Source: a virus. Taken from it: DNA of 45,360 nt. Shown piece after piece: positions 29,735 to 38,975 of this stretch. The translations under genes were made by a program, and so were the position numbers. Every line of letters starts with the position of its first letter. The stretch's first letter is position 1. The notes under the pieces are model-generated. The model was not told the origin of the DNA and did no database searches. It saw only the letters and a program-made list of their open reading frames with translations. Where the stretch lies: the IMG/VR virus record IMGVR_UViG_3300034418_006661, positions 1 to 45,360 of that record, one strand, 5' to 3'.

Positions 29735-32467
29735 TCAATTTATTTCAAGATAATCACTAGATGGGTCAAACATAAACGCACTGTTTGTTGCATCAACAAC
29801 ATAACCAACTGTCCTTACCACCGCCCCACTTGTTGATGGGGCTGTCGCTGTAACAGCTCCAGATGTCTCGGATACAAATAGAAGCTGTCCTGAAGTCAAA
29901 GATGTCAACGACGTGCTTGACCTAACTACTCCTCTACTAACCATATCTGTTCCATCTGTCGTGTTTGAGCAAACAGCAAGAAGGGTTGAAGACGTACCAG
30001 TTGCGCTTGCATCAGCAAGGCTCCATGAAGAACCAGTCCAATAATACAAGGCTCCAGCAGTTAAACTTAATCCGCTTGCCCATGAGTCATAGGTCTGTGT
30101 TCCAGTAGAGTATTGACCAGCGCCAGCTGATGTTGTTTTGCTTATACTAGATGGACCTGTCGCACCCGTCGCCCCAGTAGCGCCTGTGGCCCCATTAACT
30201 CCGTCGGTGCCATCAGTACCTGGATCGCCAGTGGCACCCGTTGCACCAGTCGCTCCCGTTGCACCAGTAGCCCCAGTGGCACCGTCAACCCCATCAGTAC
30301 CATTTGTTCCAGGGTCACCTGTCGCTCCCGTAGCACCCGTAGCTCCTGTCGCACCAGTTGCACCCGTAGCTCCAGTTGATCCATCTACACCGTCTACTCC
30401 GTCAGCACCAGGGTCTCCAGTCGCTCCCGTAGCCCCTGTCGCCCCAGTCGCTCCCGTAGCCCCTGTTGCCCCATCGACCCCATCTGTACCGTCAGCACCA
30501 GGATCCCCTGTGGCACCAGTAGCACCAGTAGCCCCTGTGGCACCAGTAGCCCCTGTAGGACCTGTCGCTCCATCTACGCCATCTGTACCAGGATCCCCTG
30601 TAGCACCTGTAGCCCCAGTTGAACCAGTAGCACCTGTAGGTCCTGTTGCACCGTCTATACCGTCAATCCCATCAGTACCTGGATCTCCAGTTGCTCCAGT
30701 AGCGCCTGTTGAACCTGTGGCCCCTGTAGCACCCGTAGCCCCTGTCGCGCCAGTAGGGCCTACAGCACCATACTTAATGGTTGGTCGAACAAATATTGTT
30801 CCTTGATTTTGGTGAGAGTTGGTGACAGCGGCCAACAGTATATTGGGAGTTGCAGGCTCAGTTGTTGTAAACTCACCTGCTGTTGTACCTGACAGATACA
30901 GCAGGTCACCAACATTGTAGTCCTCTGTATCTAACCCTCTTACCTTACCAAAGCTAGTGACATAGCCAAAGTCATTTGTGTTAAAGCTCTGCGTAGCAAC
31001 ACCAATAACCCACTCAGGGATAAACCCTGTTGCGCCTGTATCCGCCTTAGCAATAAGAAGATGATCGCCCTCAGCACCCGCAAACATCACAACATTACCA
31101 TCAGTAATATTCTCCGTAGCCTTAGCATAGAAATGCTGTTCTTGCCCTACCTGAAGAGAAACACCATTGCCGTAGTCAAGGTCTAGTGTTCCATCAATGT
31201 CATTCTTTCTAAACGTGTACCAATCATTTGATCCTGTTGCGCCTACTTGAAGGTCACCATTTATCCTCACATACCTGTTTTCATAGTCATCGTACTGACC
31301 AGAAATAAGGTGGTCGTATTCATTAAATAACGGAGATCCGTTTGCTGGAACAGATGAGTTAGCAATTCGTATCAGTCCAGACGTAGGTCCACTATATGTT
31401 ATTGGCGGTATTCCAGAATAAGCTCCCAGAAATATACTATTGTTCGTTGCGAAAAGGCTGTTTCCAGCCTGACCGCCAACCATAACATTATTATCTCCAT
31501 CCATGGCCGCATAACCTGCTCTGCGACCAAGCAATACATTATTTTCTCCTGTAACTGACGAAGGAAGCCAAAGAGCCCCTGCGTCTGAACCAACAACAAG
31601 ATTTGTATCATCAAACCCAGAAGGTATAGAAACAGATTGTTTTGGACCGCCAGATGCAATTATACGAAGTGCGTATTGACCAGTTACCCCAGAAGAGTTA
31701 TAAAAGGCTAATGCCGTACCTACTGGAATATCAACAGATCTTGTGGCGTTAAGAGTTAAGTTAGCATTAGCTATGTTGGTGTCTGACGCAACATCAGGCT
31801 CAAGCCACTCAGTGTCATAGTCGGTATTTGATGCTTTTGCAAGTACATACCCAGCCGTCCCTCCAGTGGGAACCCCTTGACCAGGGTCTCCTGTAGCCCC
31901 TGTAGCTCCAGTAGCACCTGTAGGACCAGGTACTGTTGAGTCTGCTCCAGGGTCGCCTGTGGCTCCTGTGGCCCCTGTAGGACCAGTTGCCCCTGTTGGA
32001 CCTGTAGCACCGTCTACGCCATCAGTACCTGGATCTCCAGTAGCCCCAGTGGATCCAGTAGCCCCTGTAGGGCCAGTGGCTCCCGTAGCGCCATCTTGAC
32101 CGTCTACTCCATCTATACCATCAGAACCTGGATCTCCCGTAGCGCCTGTGGCACCTGTTGCTCCCGTCGCACCAGTCGTTCCATCCTGACCGTCTACGCC
32201 ATCTGTACCATCATTACCTGTAGCACCTGTAGCACCCGTTGGGCCTGTCGCTCCTGTGGCACCATCCGCACCAGTAGGTCCAGTGGGTCCAGTGGGTCCT
32301 GTCGCGCCATCACCACCAGTCCCACTAGTCAAACCAAGAGGCAATGGAGACAAAGACTTATCTGACACACTCACGGTGACGGACGGTGGGTTTACAACAG
32401 TAACCGTTATAGGTGATGGGACGGTTATGTTTACCTGGTTAGAGTCTCTATCAAAGTTTACAGCCAT
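29735..32467 (-). CDS. Collagen-like tail fibre with YadA-like middle, 910 aa
   Basis: After a ~45-residue beta N-terminus ([20 protein letters not shown]) come Gly-X-Y repeats at about residues 46-200 and again at about 567-772, mostly [10 protein letters not shown] with GDPG and GTDGVDG variants and one [11 protein letters not shown]. The middle contains [30 protein letters not shown] and SIFLGAYSG, a left-handed roll pattern as in YadA-type heads and phage fibres. It is followed by a beta domain with [20 protein letters not shown]. The C-terminal ~130 residues are beta-rich ([29 protein letters not shown]). Such proteins form trimeric rods. It ends 4 nt from the start of the next gene upstream and is presumably assembled with it at the tail or capsid surface. 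Confidence 0.8.
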   Translation of the reverse strand: MAVNFDRDSNQVNITVPSPITVTVVNPPSVTVSVSDKSLSPLPLGLTSGTGGDGATGPTGPTGPTGADGATGATGPTGATGATGNDGTDGVDGQDGTTGATGATGATGATGDPGSDGIDGVDGQDGATGATGPTGATGSTGATGDPGTDGVDGATGPTGATGPTGATGATGDPGADSTVPGPTGATGATGATGDPGQGVPTGGTAGYVLAKASNTDYDTEWLEPDVASDTNIANANLTLNATRSVDIPVGTALAFYNSSGVTGQYALRIIASGGPKQSVSIPSGFDDTNLVVGSDAGALWLPSSVTGENNVLLGRRAGYAAMDGDNNVMVGGQAGNSLFATNNSIFLGAYSGIPPITYSGPTSGLIRIANSSVPANGSPLFNEYDHLISGQYDDYENRYVRINGDLQVGATGSNDWYTFRKNDIDGTLDLDYGNGVSLQVGQEQHFYAKATENITDGNVVMFAGAEGDHLLIAKADTGATGFIPEWVIGVATQSFNTNDFGYVTSFGKVRGLDTEDYNVGDLLYLSGTTAGEFTTTEPATPNILLAAVTNSHQNQGTIFVRPTIKYGAVGPTGATGATGATGATGSTGATGATGDPGTDGIDGIDGATGPTGATGSTGATGATGDPGTDGVDGATGPTGATGATGATGATGATGDPGADGTDGVDGATGATGATGATGATGATGDPGADGVDGVDGSTGATGATGATGATGATGATGDPGTNGTDGVDGATGATGATGATGATGATGDPGTDGTDGVNGATGATGATGATGPSSISKTTSAGAGQYSTGTQTYDSWASGLSLTAGALYYWTGSSWSLADASATGTSSTLLAVCSNTTDGTDMVSRGVVRSSTSLTSLTSGQLLFVSETSGAVTATAPSTSGAVVRTVGYVVDATNSAFMFDPSSDYLEIN
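30150..30770 (-). repeat. Second collagen-like Gly-X-Y tract of the 910-aa fibre
   Basis: About 200 residues of near-perfect G-X-Y, mainly GAT, GPT, GDP and GVD triplets. At DNA level this gives a 9-bp periodicity of variants of gcyacnggn, a likely site for length changes by recombination. Confidence 0.9.
31866..32330 (-). repeat. First collagen-like Gly-X-Y tract of the 910-aa fibre
   Basis: About 150 residues of G-X-Y, with two breaks of the GADSTVPGP or GDPGQGVP type near its end. Codon and triplet choice are almost the same as in the tract at 30150-30770, so the two may recombine. Confidence 0.88.
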
Positions 32468-32471
32468 GTTG

Positions 32472-35400
32472 TTATGGTAGTGCGGTTACAGTTAGTGTTA
32501 TAGGTGGGTACGTGCCACCGTACTTAACGAGTAATGAGTCAGATGTTCCACTTAAAAGAACTATACCAAAATACAGTGTTTCAGTTCCTCCAGTTGTTGA
32601 GAAGGATCCTATGCTGTTGACCGTGATATACTTGCCATCAACATAGTTCTCGCTCCCTTTTTTGTAACATATGTTCTGTCTCCTGCCATCCCCATTGTCA
32701 TCCCAAGCGCCACCAACAAGAAAGGTGGTTCCAAACTCATCTATAGCAAACGCTACTTCACTTGTCAATATGTCACTAGCATCATTCTCTATGTACGCTG
32801 ATGCTTGAACAAGAACCTTTCCGCTGCTTGGCACTGTAAATGTTACAGACAAACCAGTATCAAATACGATTCCATCCCCACCAACCTCATTATTCAAGAT
32901 CCACTCTGTGTCAGATGCAGCTGACAGGTAGTCATAAGCAAGGATAGAACTTCCGCCTCCACCTCCAGCAGAGGGTGTCTGCCATGACACGTTACCAGAT
33001 CCATCGGTTGTCATCACCTGACCTGTAGCTCCATCAGAAGAAGGAAGAGTAAATGGATTAGCCCCATCATCTACTGTAATCTGACCAGTAACTGTAAGAT
33101 GATCAGACACGGTTGTTACACCTTCTCCGCTTCCATTTATTTCAACCGTGAATTTTTCTACGTTAGATGAATTTTCGCAAACAATATTTTTCTGGTTGTT
33201 AGACGCTTTAATTCCAAGTTTTTCTAATGTTGTTGTATTATGACCACCAAGAGATAACGGCTGTAGCACATCAACTCTATTTGAGGAACCTTGCAACCTT
33301 AATACATCTCCAGTAATGTCTGAATGAAAATCAATTCCAGTAGAATTGACTTGAATCTTCATGTTGCCCAAATTGTCTGACAAAACAATTTCCCCAGCAG
33401 AAAGAACTATATCACCAGTGCCATCTGGCTCAATAACAATATCACCGTTAGATGAACTAACAATATTACTGACAATGAGATTTCCATTTGCTATCTTCAG
33501 GTCTCCGTTAGAGAACTCTGAGTCAATAGCGATATCTGCCGCTGTTATCTCTTGTACCTTAAGTTGAGACAGTCTCCAACCGTCCTCTATCTCATCTCCA
33601 GTATATCCGTACTGAAGTTTACCTAAACCAAACCCAAACTTGTGATTTGTTTTCCAATCCCACTTGGTATACAGCGATGGATGCCCGTTTCGTAGTATAG
33701 CCAGGTAGTCACCAACTTTTCGAATCTTTATCTCATGGTCCACAGTGTTTGCGGGCCATATGAAATTTCTATAATTATAACGTCCATTTCGAATAGGTGC
33801 ATATGCATACCCTTCTGGGTGAGTGTATTCAAAATGTGGTTCAAAATTTATATTTGATATAACACCCGCCTCTATTCTAGCAACATAGGTGTCACCGTAA
33901 TCTCTGGATAATCTTATTACGTCAAAGTTAGAACTGTCAACGTAGTTAAATATGATTTGGAACGTAGAGCTATCCGCTGTAACATCTGCTAGAACAGAGC
34001 TTGACAAATCATAAACTATCTCATAGTCCCCAGACAGTTCTGTGTTTACAATGACAGTCTCCCCATCGTTGTCATCTCTTGCCCCATATTCATTTCTTGC
34101 CCACCCGTTAGAGCCAGACACAATGATATTCGCGTTTGCACTTCCAGAGTTGTAAAATACACTGTACCCATTACCAACATCGGGCGTGTGAGATTCTATG
34201 TCTGTATCTGTGGCCTCTGTAAACGTATCGTTGTGGTATATTGTTCCTGTGGGGGTGATATCTTCTTTTGCAAGTTTCTGTCCAGAAACAACCATGTTGC
34301 TGGATACCTCAACATTACCCTTTACGTTTAATAAACCTCTAGCTATTATTTCGCTATCAGCGTTTGAGCCAATACTTACCCTAGAAAAATGGTCTCCAAA
34401 TCCGTTATCTGCGATTCTCACCCAATCGTAAGCTGGAATTGAGGAAGTACCTAAATTAGCATTGTCTTTTTCGTAGTAACATATGTTGCTTGTAGCGTAA
34501 CCAACTGCCCTGCCTGAGCTAAGACTACCACAGCTTACTGACCCAGTAGTGTTAAGTCCTGTTGTTGATATTGAAAGGATGTCAGAAGCGCTTCTTACAT
34601 CAAGCACACCATTAACAACCATACCATTAAACTCGCCCTTCTCCCCAAAAACTTTACCATCAGTAGAGAGTGTTTGAACATTTACCCCTGGGGATGTATC
34701 AAACTCATGAACAGAGTCAGAGCTATCATCAACAACAAACAGTTTTCGCTGTTCCTCAGCGAAGTACATCTGCGCTGGAGTAAATATGTCATTGCCTCTG
34801 AATACACTGCTATAACGAACAAAAGAAAGTGTGCTTATGTCCCATGGTGTGGTAAGCTCCCATTGTACAACAACATCTGCCTGATAGTCTGATGTGTAAA
34901 CATCTACACCATCATCTGCAATCCACATCCCAAAGTAATTACTTGGGTAAGCATTACTAACATATGGTAGCCCTGGGTAATCTGTTACGCTAGACATGTT
35001 CAGCGTTGAGCTTACATAGCTAGCTGTGCTTGGGTCCCATGGCGTAGACAGAGAGAACTGGTATATCTTTTCTGTGGTAAAGTCACCAGTGTACATGACT
35101 GTACCATCAGGCTTAAAGAACAGACTACACGGGTTAACTGATTCAGAAACAAGGGACGTTATGCTCACACTCATAGAATCTGTAGAAAACGCTGTGCTTA
35201 AGTCCCATGCTGTACTCATTGTCCAAACCTGAACCCTATCCTCATCATCATCAGCAGCGTACAGGTATGTCCCTGTTGGGTCTATGAATATGCTGTATAC
35301 TGTATTAGCGCTTGGTGGGGTTTGGGCTGCATCAAGCCTGTAGGACTGGACAGCCGTCTCTACGTCCCAAGCGGTTGATAGATCGTATTCAAAAATATCA

Positions 35401-36080
35401 TCAGTTGCCCAATCAGAGATGTACATCTTTGTTCCATCAGGCTTGAACCAAAGACCTCTGGGGCCATTAAGAAGTAAAATAGGGTTAAACGTAGAATTGT
35501 CTACAGTCCTTTTCCCTGTGCGTATCCAGTTCCTTACATCGTACCTGTTTGTTGGGGTTAGGTTGTCGGAGTTTACTGTACCCTCAAGTTTCATGTCCCC
35601 AACGACATGCAATGGTTCTGATGGGGCTGTCGTGCCTATCCCTACGTTGCCATCGATGTAATAGATATCATCTCCATCTGACACCCAGTTATCGGCTGGG
35701 CCTGTAGCGCCCGTAGCACCTGTGGCACCCGTAGCGCCCGTAGCACCTGTGGGTCCTACAGGGCCCTGATCGCCAGTATCACCCTTATCACCCTTATCAC
35801 CCTGAGGACCTGTTTCACCTTGGATCCCCTGTTCACCTTGGACCCCTTGGATCCCCTGTATACCTTGTATACCTTGTTCCCCTTGAGGGCCTGTCTCCCC
35901 TTGAGGGCCAGGCACTGTTGAGTCAGCGCCTGTGGGGCCTGTAGGACCTGTATTGCCTTGCGGTCCAGTATTCCCCTGAGGACCAGGTACCGTTGAGTCA
36001 GCCCCAGTAGGACCTATGGGACCTGTGGGGCCCGTTTCTCCCTTGGCACCACTGTTAAGAGTTACTGTTACCCTGCTCAT
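32472..36080 (-). CDS. Collagen-like, beta-propeller, C1q-ended tail fibre, 1,202 aa
   Basis: The order of domains is: Gly-X-Y rod at about 9-127 with two [11 protein letters not shown] breaks; a fibre neck [20 protein letters not shown]; five beta-propeller-like blades at about 200-467 ([18 protein letters not shown] then [16 protein letters not shown], each blade with DGTxMY and STxWDxSTA); a neck/beta section; a ConA-like sandwich at about 613-847 ending [18 protein letters not shown]; then repeated beta segments ([15 protein letters not shown]). It ends in a C1q/TNF-like trimer-head candidate at about 1040-1202 ([20 protein letters not shown]). It is probably a trimeric adhesive fibre. 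The TGATG overlap with the BppU-like adaptor upstream suggests that protein attaches it. The propeller is unusual for a fibre shaft. Confidence 0.78.
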   Translation of the reverse strand: MSRVTVTLNSGAKGETGPTGPIGPTGADSTVPGPQGNTGPQGNTGPTGPTGADSTVPGPQGETGPQGEQGIQGIQGIQGVQGEQGIQGETGPQGDKGDKGDTGDQGPVGPTGATGATGATGATGATGPADNWVSDGDDIYYIDGNVGIGTTAPSEPLHVVGDMKLEGTVNSDNLTPTNRYDVRNWIRTGKRTVDNSTFNPILLLNGPRGLWFKPDGTKMYISDWATDDIFEYDLSTAWDVETAVQSYRLDAAQTPPSANTVYSIFIDPTGTYLYAADDDEDRVQVWTMSTAWDLSTAFSTDSMSVSITSLVSESVNPCSLFFKPDGTVMYTGDFTTEKIYQFSLSTPWDPSTASYVSSTLNMSSVTDYPGLPYVSNAYPSNYFGMWIADDGVDVYTSDYQADVVVQWELTTPWDISTLSFVRYSSVFRGNDIFTPAQMYFAEEQRKLFVVDDSSDSVHEFDTSPGVNVQTLSTDGKVFGEKGEFNGMVVNGVLDVRSASDILSISTTGLNTTGSVSCGSLSSGRAVGYATSNICYYEKDNANLGTSSIPAYDWVRIADNGFGDHFSRVSIGSNADSEIIARGLLNVKGNVEVSSNMVVSGQKLAKEDITPTGTIYHNDTFTEATDTDIESHTPDVGNGYSVFYNSGSANANIIVSGSNGWARNEYGARDDNDGETVIVNTELSGDYEIVYDLSSSVLADVTADSSTFQIIFNYVDSSNFDVIRLSRDYGDTYVARIEAGVISNINFEPHFEYTHPEGYAYAPIRNGRYNYRNFIWPANTVDHEIKIRKVGDYLAILRNGHPSLYTKWDWKTNHKFGFGLGKLQYGYTGDEIEDGWRLSQLKVQEITAADIAIDSEFSNGDLKIANGNLIVSNIVSSSNGDIVIEPDGTGDIVLSAGEIVLSDNLGNMKIQVNSTGIDFHSDITGDVLRLQGSSNRVDVLQPLSLGGHNTTTLEKLGIKASNNQKNIVCENSSNVEKFTVEINGSGEGVTTVSDHLTVTGQITVDDGANPFTLPSSDGATGQVMTTDGSGNVSWQTPSAGGGGGSSILAYDYLSAASDTEWILNNEVGGDGIVFDTGLSVTFTVPSSGKVLVQASAYIENDASDILTSEVAFAIDEFGTTFLVGGAWDDNGDGRRQNICYKKGSENYVDGKYITVNSIGSFSTTGGTETLYFGIVLLSGTSDSLLVKYGGTYPPITLTVTALP
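35690..36050 (-). repeat. Collagen-like tract of the 1,202-aa fibre
   Basis: About 120 residues of Gly-X-Y, with GPQG, GIQGIQG, GDKGDKG and GATGATG blocks interrupted twice by [11 protein letters not shown]. The GADSTVPGP break is shared with the 910-aa fibre. Confidence 0.88.
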
Positions 36081-36547
36081 CAGACAGATGTTGTTATATC
36101 CTCCTTGACAATGAATGACCCTCTAAGAAGAGTCGTCACAGTATTGAAACCATTGTTTACGTACTTGTACTGTATGTCGTACACGTAAGATCCCACAGGA
36201 AGCTTAGCCGTGTCCTCAGCCTCTGCCCTCAGCTTCACGTTGCCATCATCATCCCTGTCCACAAACGAGAATATTGGGCTAGCTGCTTTTCTTGTTGGTG
36301 AGTTCGTCACTGTAGTCTCATCTAATGATGAACCAGCTATGACAGTCTTCCTTGGGGCTGATGTTTGCAACGCAGAGGACGGCGATGTGACAGACTTAAC
36401 CTGTATAAAGAAATTGTAATCGTTGCTTAACAACGCTATGTTATTACCCTCATTGTCCTTGATATTAAGGCTCAGCTCAAAAGAGTCTCCTCTCCTGATC
36501 GTAATATCAAGTTTATCTGATACATCAAGGTTTGCCTTCTTAGCCAT
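36080..36547 (-). CDS. BppU-N-like fibre adaptor protein, 155 aa
   Basis: The protein starts [20 protein letters not shown] followed by [16 protein letters not shown] and FFIQVKSV, and ends [20 protein letters not shown] followed by [17 protein letters not shown] recognise this as the immunoglobulin-like domain of baseplate upper protein N-termini (strand with RGD.F.L.L...D..G, then G.Y.YDIQ......VTTLL.G.F.V..DIT). Its role is probably to anchor the long fibre encoded next, which it overlaps by TGATG. It overlaps the end of the portal gene by 8 nt. It has no signal peptide or membrane segment. The fold assignment is good; the partner is inferred from adjacency. Confidence 0.65.
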   Translation of the reverse strand: MAKKANLDVSDKLDITIRRGDSFELSLNIKDNEGNNIALLSNDYNFFIQVKSVTSPSSALQTSAPRKTVIAGSSLDETTVTNSPTRKAASPIFSFVDRDDDGNVKLRAEAEDTAKLPVGSYVYDIQYKYVNNGFNTVTTLLRGSFIVKEDITTSV

Positions 36548-38933
36548 TTTTCTGTTGTCTCAAGTTGATTAGTCTCTCCTGTTCCTTAGCTTGTTTTGTC
36601 ACACGTTCATCCTTCCTCTGCTCCTTGAATACCTCAAGCTTCTCAGCAAACTCCTTGTCGTCTGTCTTCAGACCCAAGAGCGACTGAGCTTTGATGTACT
36701 CTATCTCCTTCTTGAACTCGTGCTTCAGTGCCTCCATCTGAGCATCAAGCTGGGCCTTCATTTGCATCGTCTGGGCCTCTAGCTGAGCCTGCATCTGCAT
36801 CTCCTGCATCTTGGCCTGAGAGGCGGCCTCAGCAGACTGCTGTTGTATCTGAGCCTGCATCTGTGAGTTCTGCATAGCCTGCTCCTGAAGCCGCTTCATA
36901 CGCTTAGCCCTCCTCACAACCAACAGCCTCTCAGCCTGGTTGATGTCCTTCATGTTCCTGATGGCTATAGCATCCTCTATGTCAAGCTCCTTCTGCTGGA
37001 TAGACATCTGTATGTTCTGCTCAAGGTACGCCTTGTCTTTGTCCTCCATCTCCTTCACCACCACAACACCAAAGTTGTACATGGGGAGATCCTCAAAGGA
37101 ATTCAGAACCTGCATGTTCGTCTCCCCTATAGCGTTCTCGTACATCTTATACACAACAGAGTCTCTCGGCAGGACCTGAAGCGACTTGACTATGTCCTCA
37201 ACAACCTTCTTGTACAGCACCATAGCTGAGTTGGTGATGTCGTAGATAGCGTTATTCGCAGCGGCAATGGCCTGCTCTCTAACACCCACAAGAGCCTCAC
37301 CCTTAGGTGTGCTGGAATCAACAACCTCATTGATACCCGTCACGTCCCTGATCATACGCAGGTAGTGGTTGTACAGACCGATGAGCTCGTTGATGTTCCT
37401 GATCGTGTTGCCTATCTCTCGGATCGGTGGGTTCTGGAATCCTCCCTCAGCGTTCTTACTCCTGTAGTAGAAGACACCTGTCTGTTCGTAGATGTCATGG
37501 AGGTCGAGTGGTTGCAGCTCTCCTGCTTTTCCAAGCTGAACATTCTCCAAGCCCTCAATATCAATGATGAGACCATCTGGCTTTGATTTGGCTATGGCTT
37601 GCTGTATCTTGAGGTGTGTGAGCTGAAGCATATCAGCAAAGCCGATGCAACTATCCACCATGCTCTTAGGAATCATCCTCCGCATGTTGGTAGCCACAGC
37701 ACTGTAAGACATCCGTGTTCTGGATATGTCATACATGTTCCTTGGCATGTTAGTCGCCTTACCGTATCCAAACAGATAGTCCTTGCACCCAAGGACGTAG
37801 CTCCCCTTGTACACAACCTCTATATCCAGTGAGTGTGGCTTCCTCTCAAACACGCTGCCAGCCCGCTCCTTGTACTCGTATCCCTTATAAAAAAAGTTGG
37901 TGTTTCCGTACCTATTATCCTTCTCCTCAAAGAACATACGCTCTGTAGTCTTGTACTCAAAGTGAAGAACGTCAACCATATACTCGTCGTAGCCGTACAC
38001 ACTTCTGTTGGATGTGTCGTCATACCTGTACTTGTCAAGCGCGTACGGATCGTTGTTGTTCCTGTTCTTTACCGTCGTAGCTATCTTCTTGTACTGCTCC
38101 TCAGTGAACTCATCACCAGCGAGCCTCTTCAACTCATGGAGTGGCATACGCTTGATGTGACCAGCGTACACTATATCTCCGAAGTTAGGATCATCGGTGA
38201 AGCTGTGTACGAAAGAAGGTGGGTCAACATACTCAGTTTTAAGGCCGTATACTGGGTCGTTTATTCTTCTATTAACAGCCATTCCAAGAACAGCCAGATC
38301 ATTAACAGACCTCCGATAAACGCTTTCATTGTAGTCGCTCCAAGTGAGCGTAAGGTTAGTAGCGATCTGCGCAGATATCTCAGCATCGGTTTTGATGTTT
38401 GTTCCCATAAAGATCTCAGCCTCCTCCAACGTCTCAGGCATCTCATCTGGGTCCATGTCCAGAACCATGCCAGTCTGTTCTTTCAACTGCTTGAGAGCCT
38501 CACGCGCCTGAACCTGCATCTCCACACGCTTCTTGTTCTTGTTCTTCTCTGAAGAGGATAGCGGATCGATAGCCTCAAGGTTTGGGTACGGATCTCTAGA
38601 CAGTATCTTGTTCACCACCACCTTGACAAACTTTGGTAGTATTGGAACTGGAGTGTAATCCAGGTTCAACAGACTACCGTCGTTGTTGTTAGGGTCAAGT
38701 GAATGCAGTAGCTGCTTGTATATAGACGTATCTTGCGTACCGTTAGCGTAGTCCCTACTCTTAGAAAAGGTTGCGTTTCGCTTGCTGATCGTAGAGTTGT
38801 TGTCGTCTATTGTACCCCACTGTGATTCAATAGCCTTGGCGTACTTAAGACCATACTCCCTAGATGCCTTTTCTTCTGGACTAGCGAGTGGATCTGGGAA
38901 GCCTTTTGTCTTGTTGTACTCTTTGTCGTACAT
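36540..38933 (-). CDS. Portal protein, 797 aa
   Basis: The size, the place after the terminase and the sequence (VPILPKFVKVVVNKILSRDP, NDLAVLGMAVNRRINDPVYG, YVDPPSFVHSFTDDPNFGD, IQQAIAKSKPDGLIIDIEGL, RDVTGINEVVDSSTPKGEAL) fit crAss-like portals, which form the dodecameric DNA channel at one vertex. The C-terminal ~110 residues (about 678-790) are a strong coiled coil rich in Gln, Met and Ala (MQAQIQQQSAEAASQAK) with a basic end (KDERVTKQAKEQERLINLRQ). That part is longer and more Met/Gln-rich than I expect and may reach into the capsid as a barrel. The leader holds a TATATTTG box 30 nt upstream of the ATG. Confidence 0.82.
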   Translation of the reverse strand: MYDKEYNKTKGFPDPLASPEEKASREYGLKYAKAIESQWGTIDDNNSTISKRNATFSKSRDYANGTQDTSIYKQLLHSLDPNNNDGSLLNLDYTPVPILPKFVKVVVNKILSRDPYPNLEAIDPLSSSEKNKNKKRVEMQVQAREALKQLKEQTGMVLDMDPDEMPETLEEAEIFMGTNIKTDAEISAQIATNLTLTWSDYNESVYRRSVNDLAVLGMAVNRRINDPVYGLKTEYVDPPSFVHSFTDDPNFGDIVYAGHIKRMPLHELKRLAGDEFTEEQYKKIATTVKNRNNNDPYALDKYRYDDTSNRSVYGYDEYMVDVLHFEYKTTERMFFEEKDNRYGNTNFFYKGYEYKERAGSVFERKPHSLDIEVVYKGSYVLGCKDYLFGYGKATNMPRNMYDISRTRMSYSAVATNMRRMIPKSMVDSCIGFADMLQLTHLKIQQAIAKSKPDGLIIDIEGLENVQLGKAGELQPLDLHDIYEQTGVFYYRSKNAEGGFQNPPIREIGNTIRNINELIGLYNHYLRMIRDVTGINEVVDSSTPKGEALVGVREQAIAAANNAIYDITNSAMVLYKKVVEDIVKSLQVLPRDSVVYKMYENAIGETNMQVLNSFEDLPMYNFGVVVVKEMEDKDKAYLEQNIQMSIQQKELDIEDAIAIRNMKDINQAERLLVVRRAKRMKRLQEQAMQNSQMQAQIQQQSAEAASQAKMQEMQMQAQLEAQTMQMKAQLDAQMEALKHEFKKEIEYIKAQSLLGLKTDDKEFAEKLEVFKEQRKDERVTKQAKEQERLINLRQQKNG

Positions 38934-38962
38934 AGTTTATTACGAAACTTTTACCTGTTTCG

Positions 38963-38970
38963 CAAATATA
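38963..38970 (-). promoter_or_regulatory. Candidate TATATTTG promoter box before the portal gene
   Basis: The minus strand reads TATATTTG in the 42-nt gap between terminase and portal, 29 nt before the portal ATG, allowing a leader of about 22 nt. It is identical to the boxes at 22106 and 27694. No TTTG is visible at -33. Confidence 0.48.
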
Positions 38971-38975
38971 TGACA

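Noticed and set aside
30138-30806. Plus-strand frame with Pro-Ala-Val repeats ([10 protein letters not shown])
   Set aside because: It is the reverse complement of the Gly-X-Y codons of the fibre, a typical shadow of collagen-like DNA.
28951-36080. Diversity-generating retroelement at the fibre genes
   Set aside because: No reverse transcriptase, template repeat or C-type lectin ending was seen in the window.
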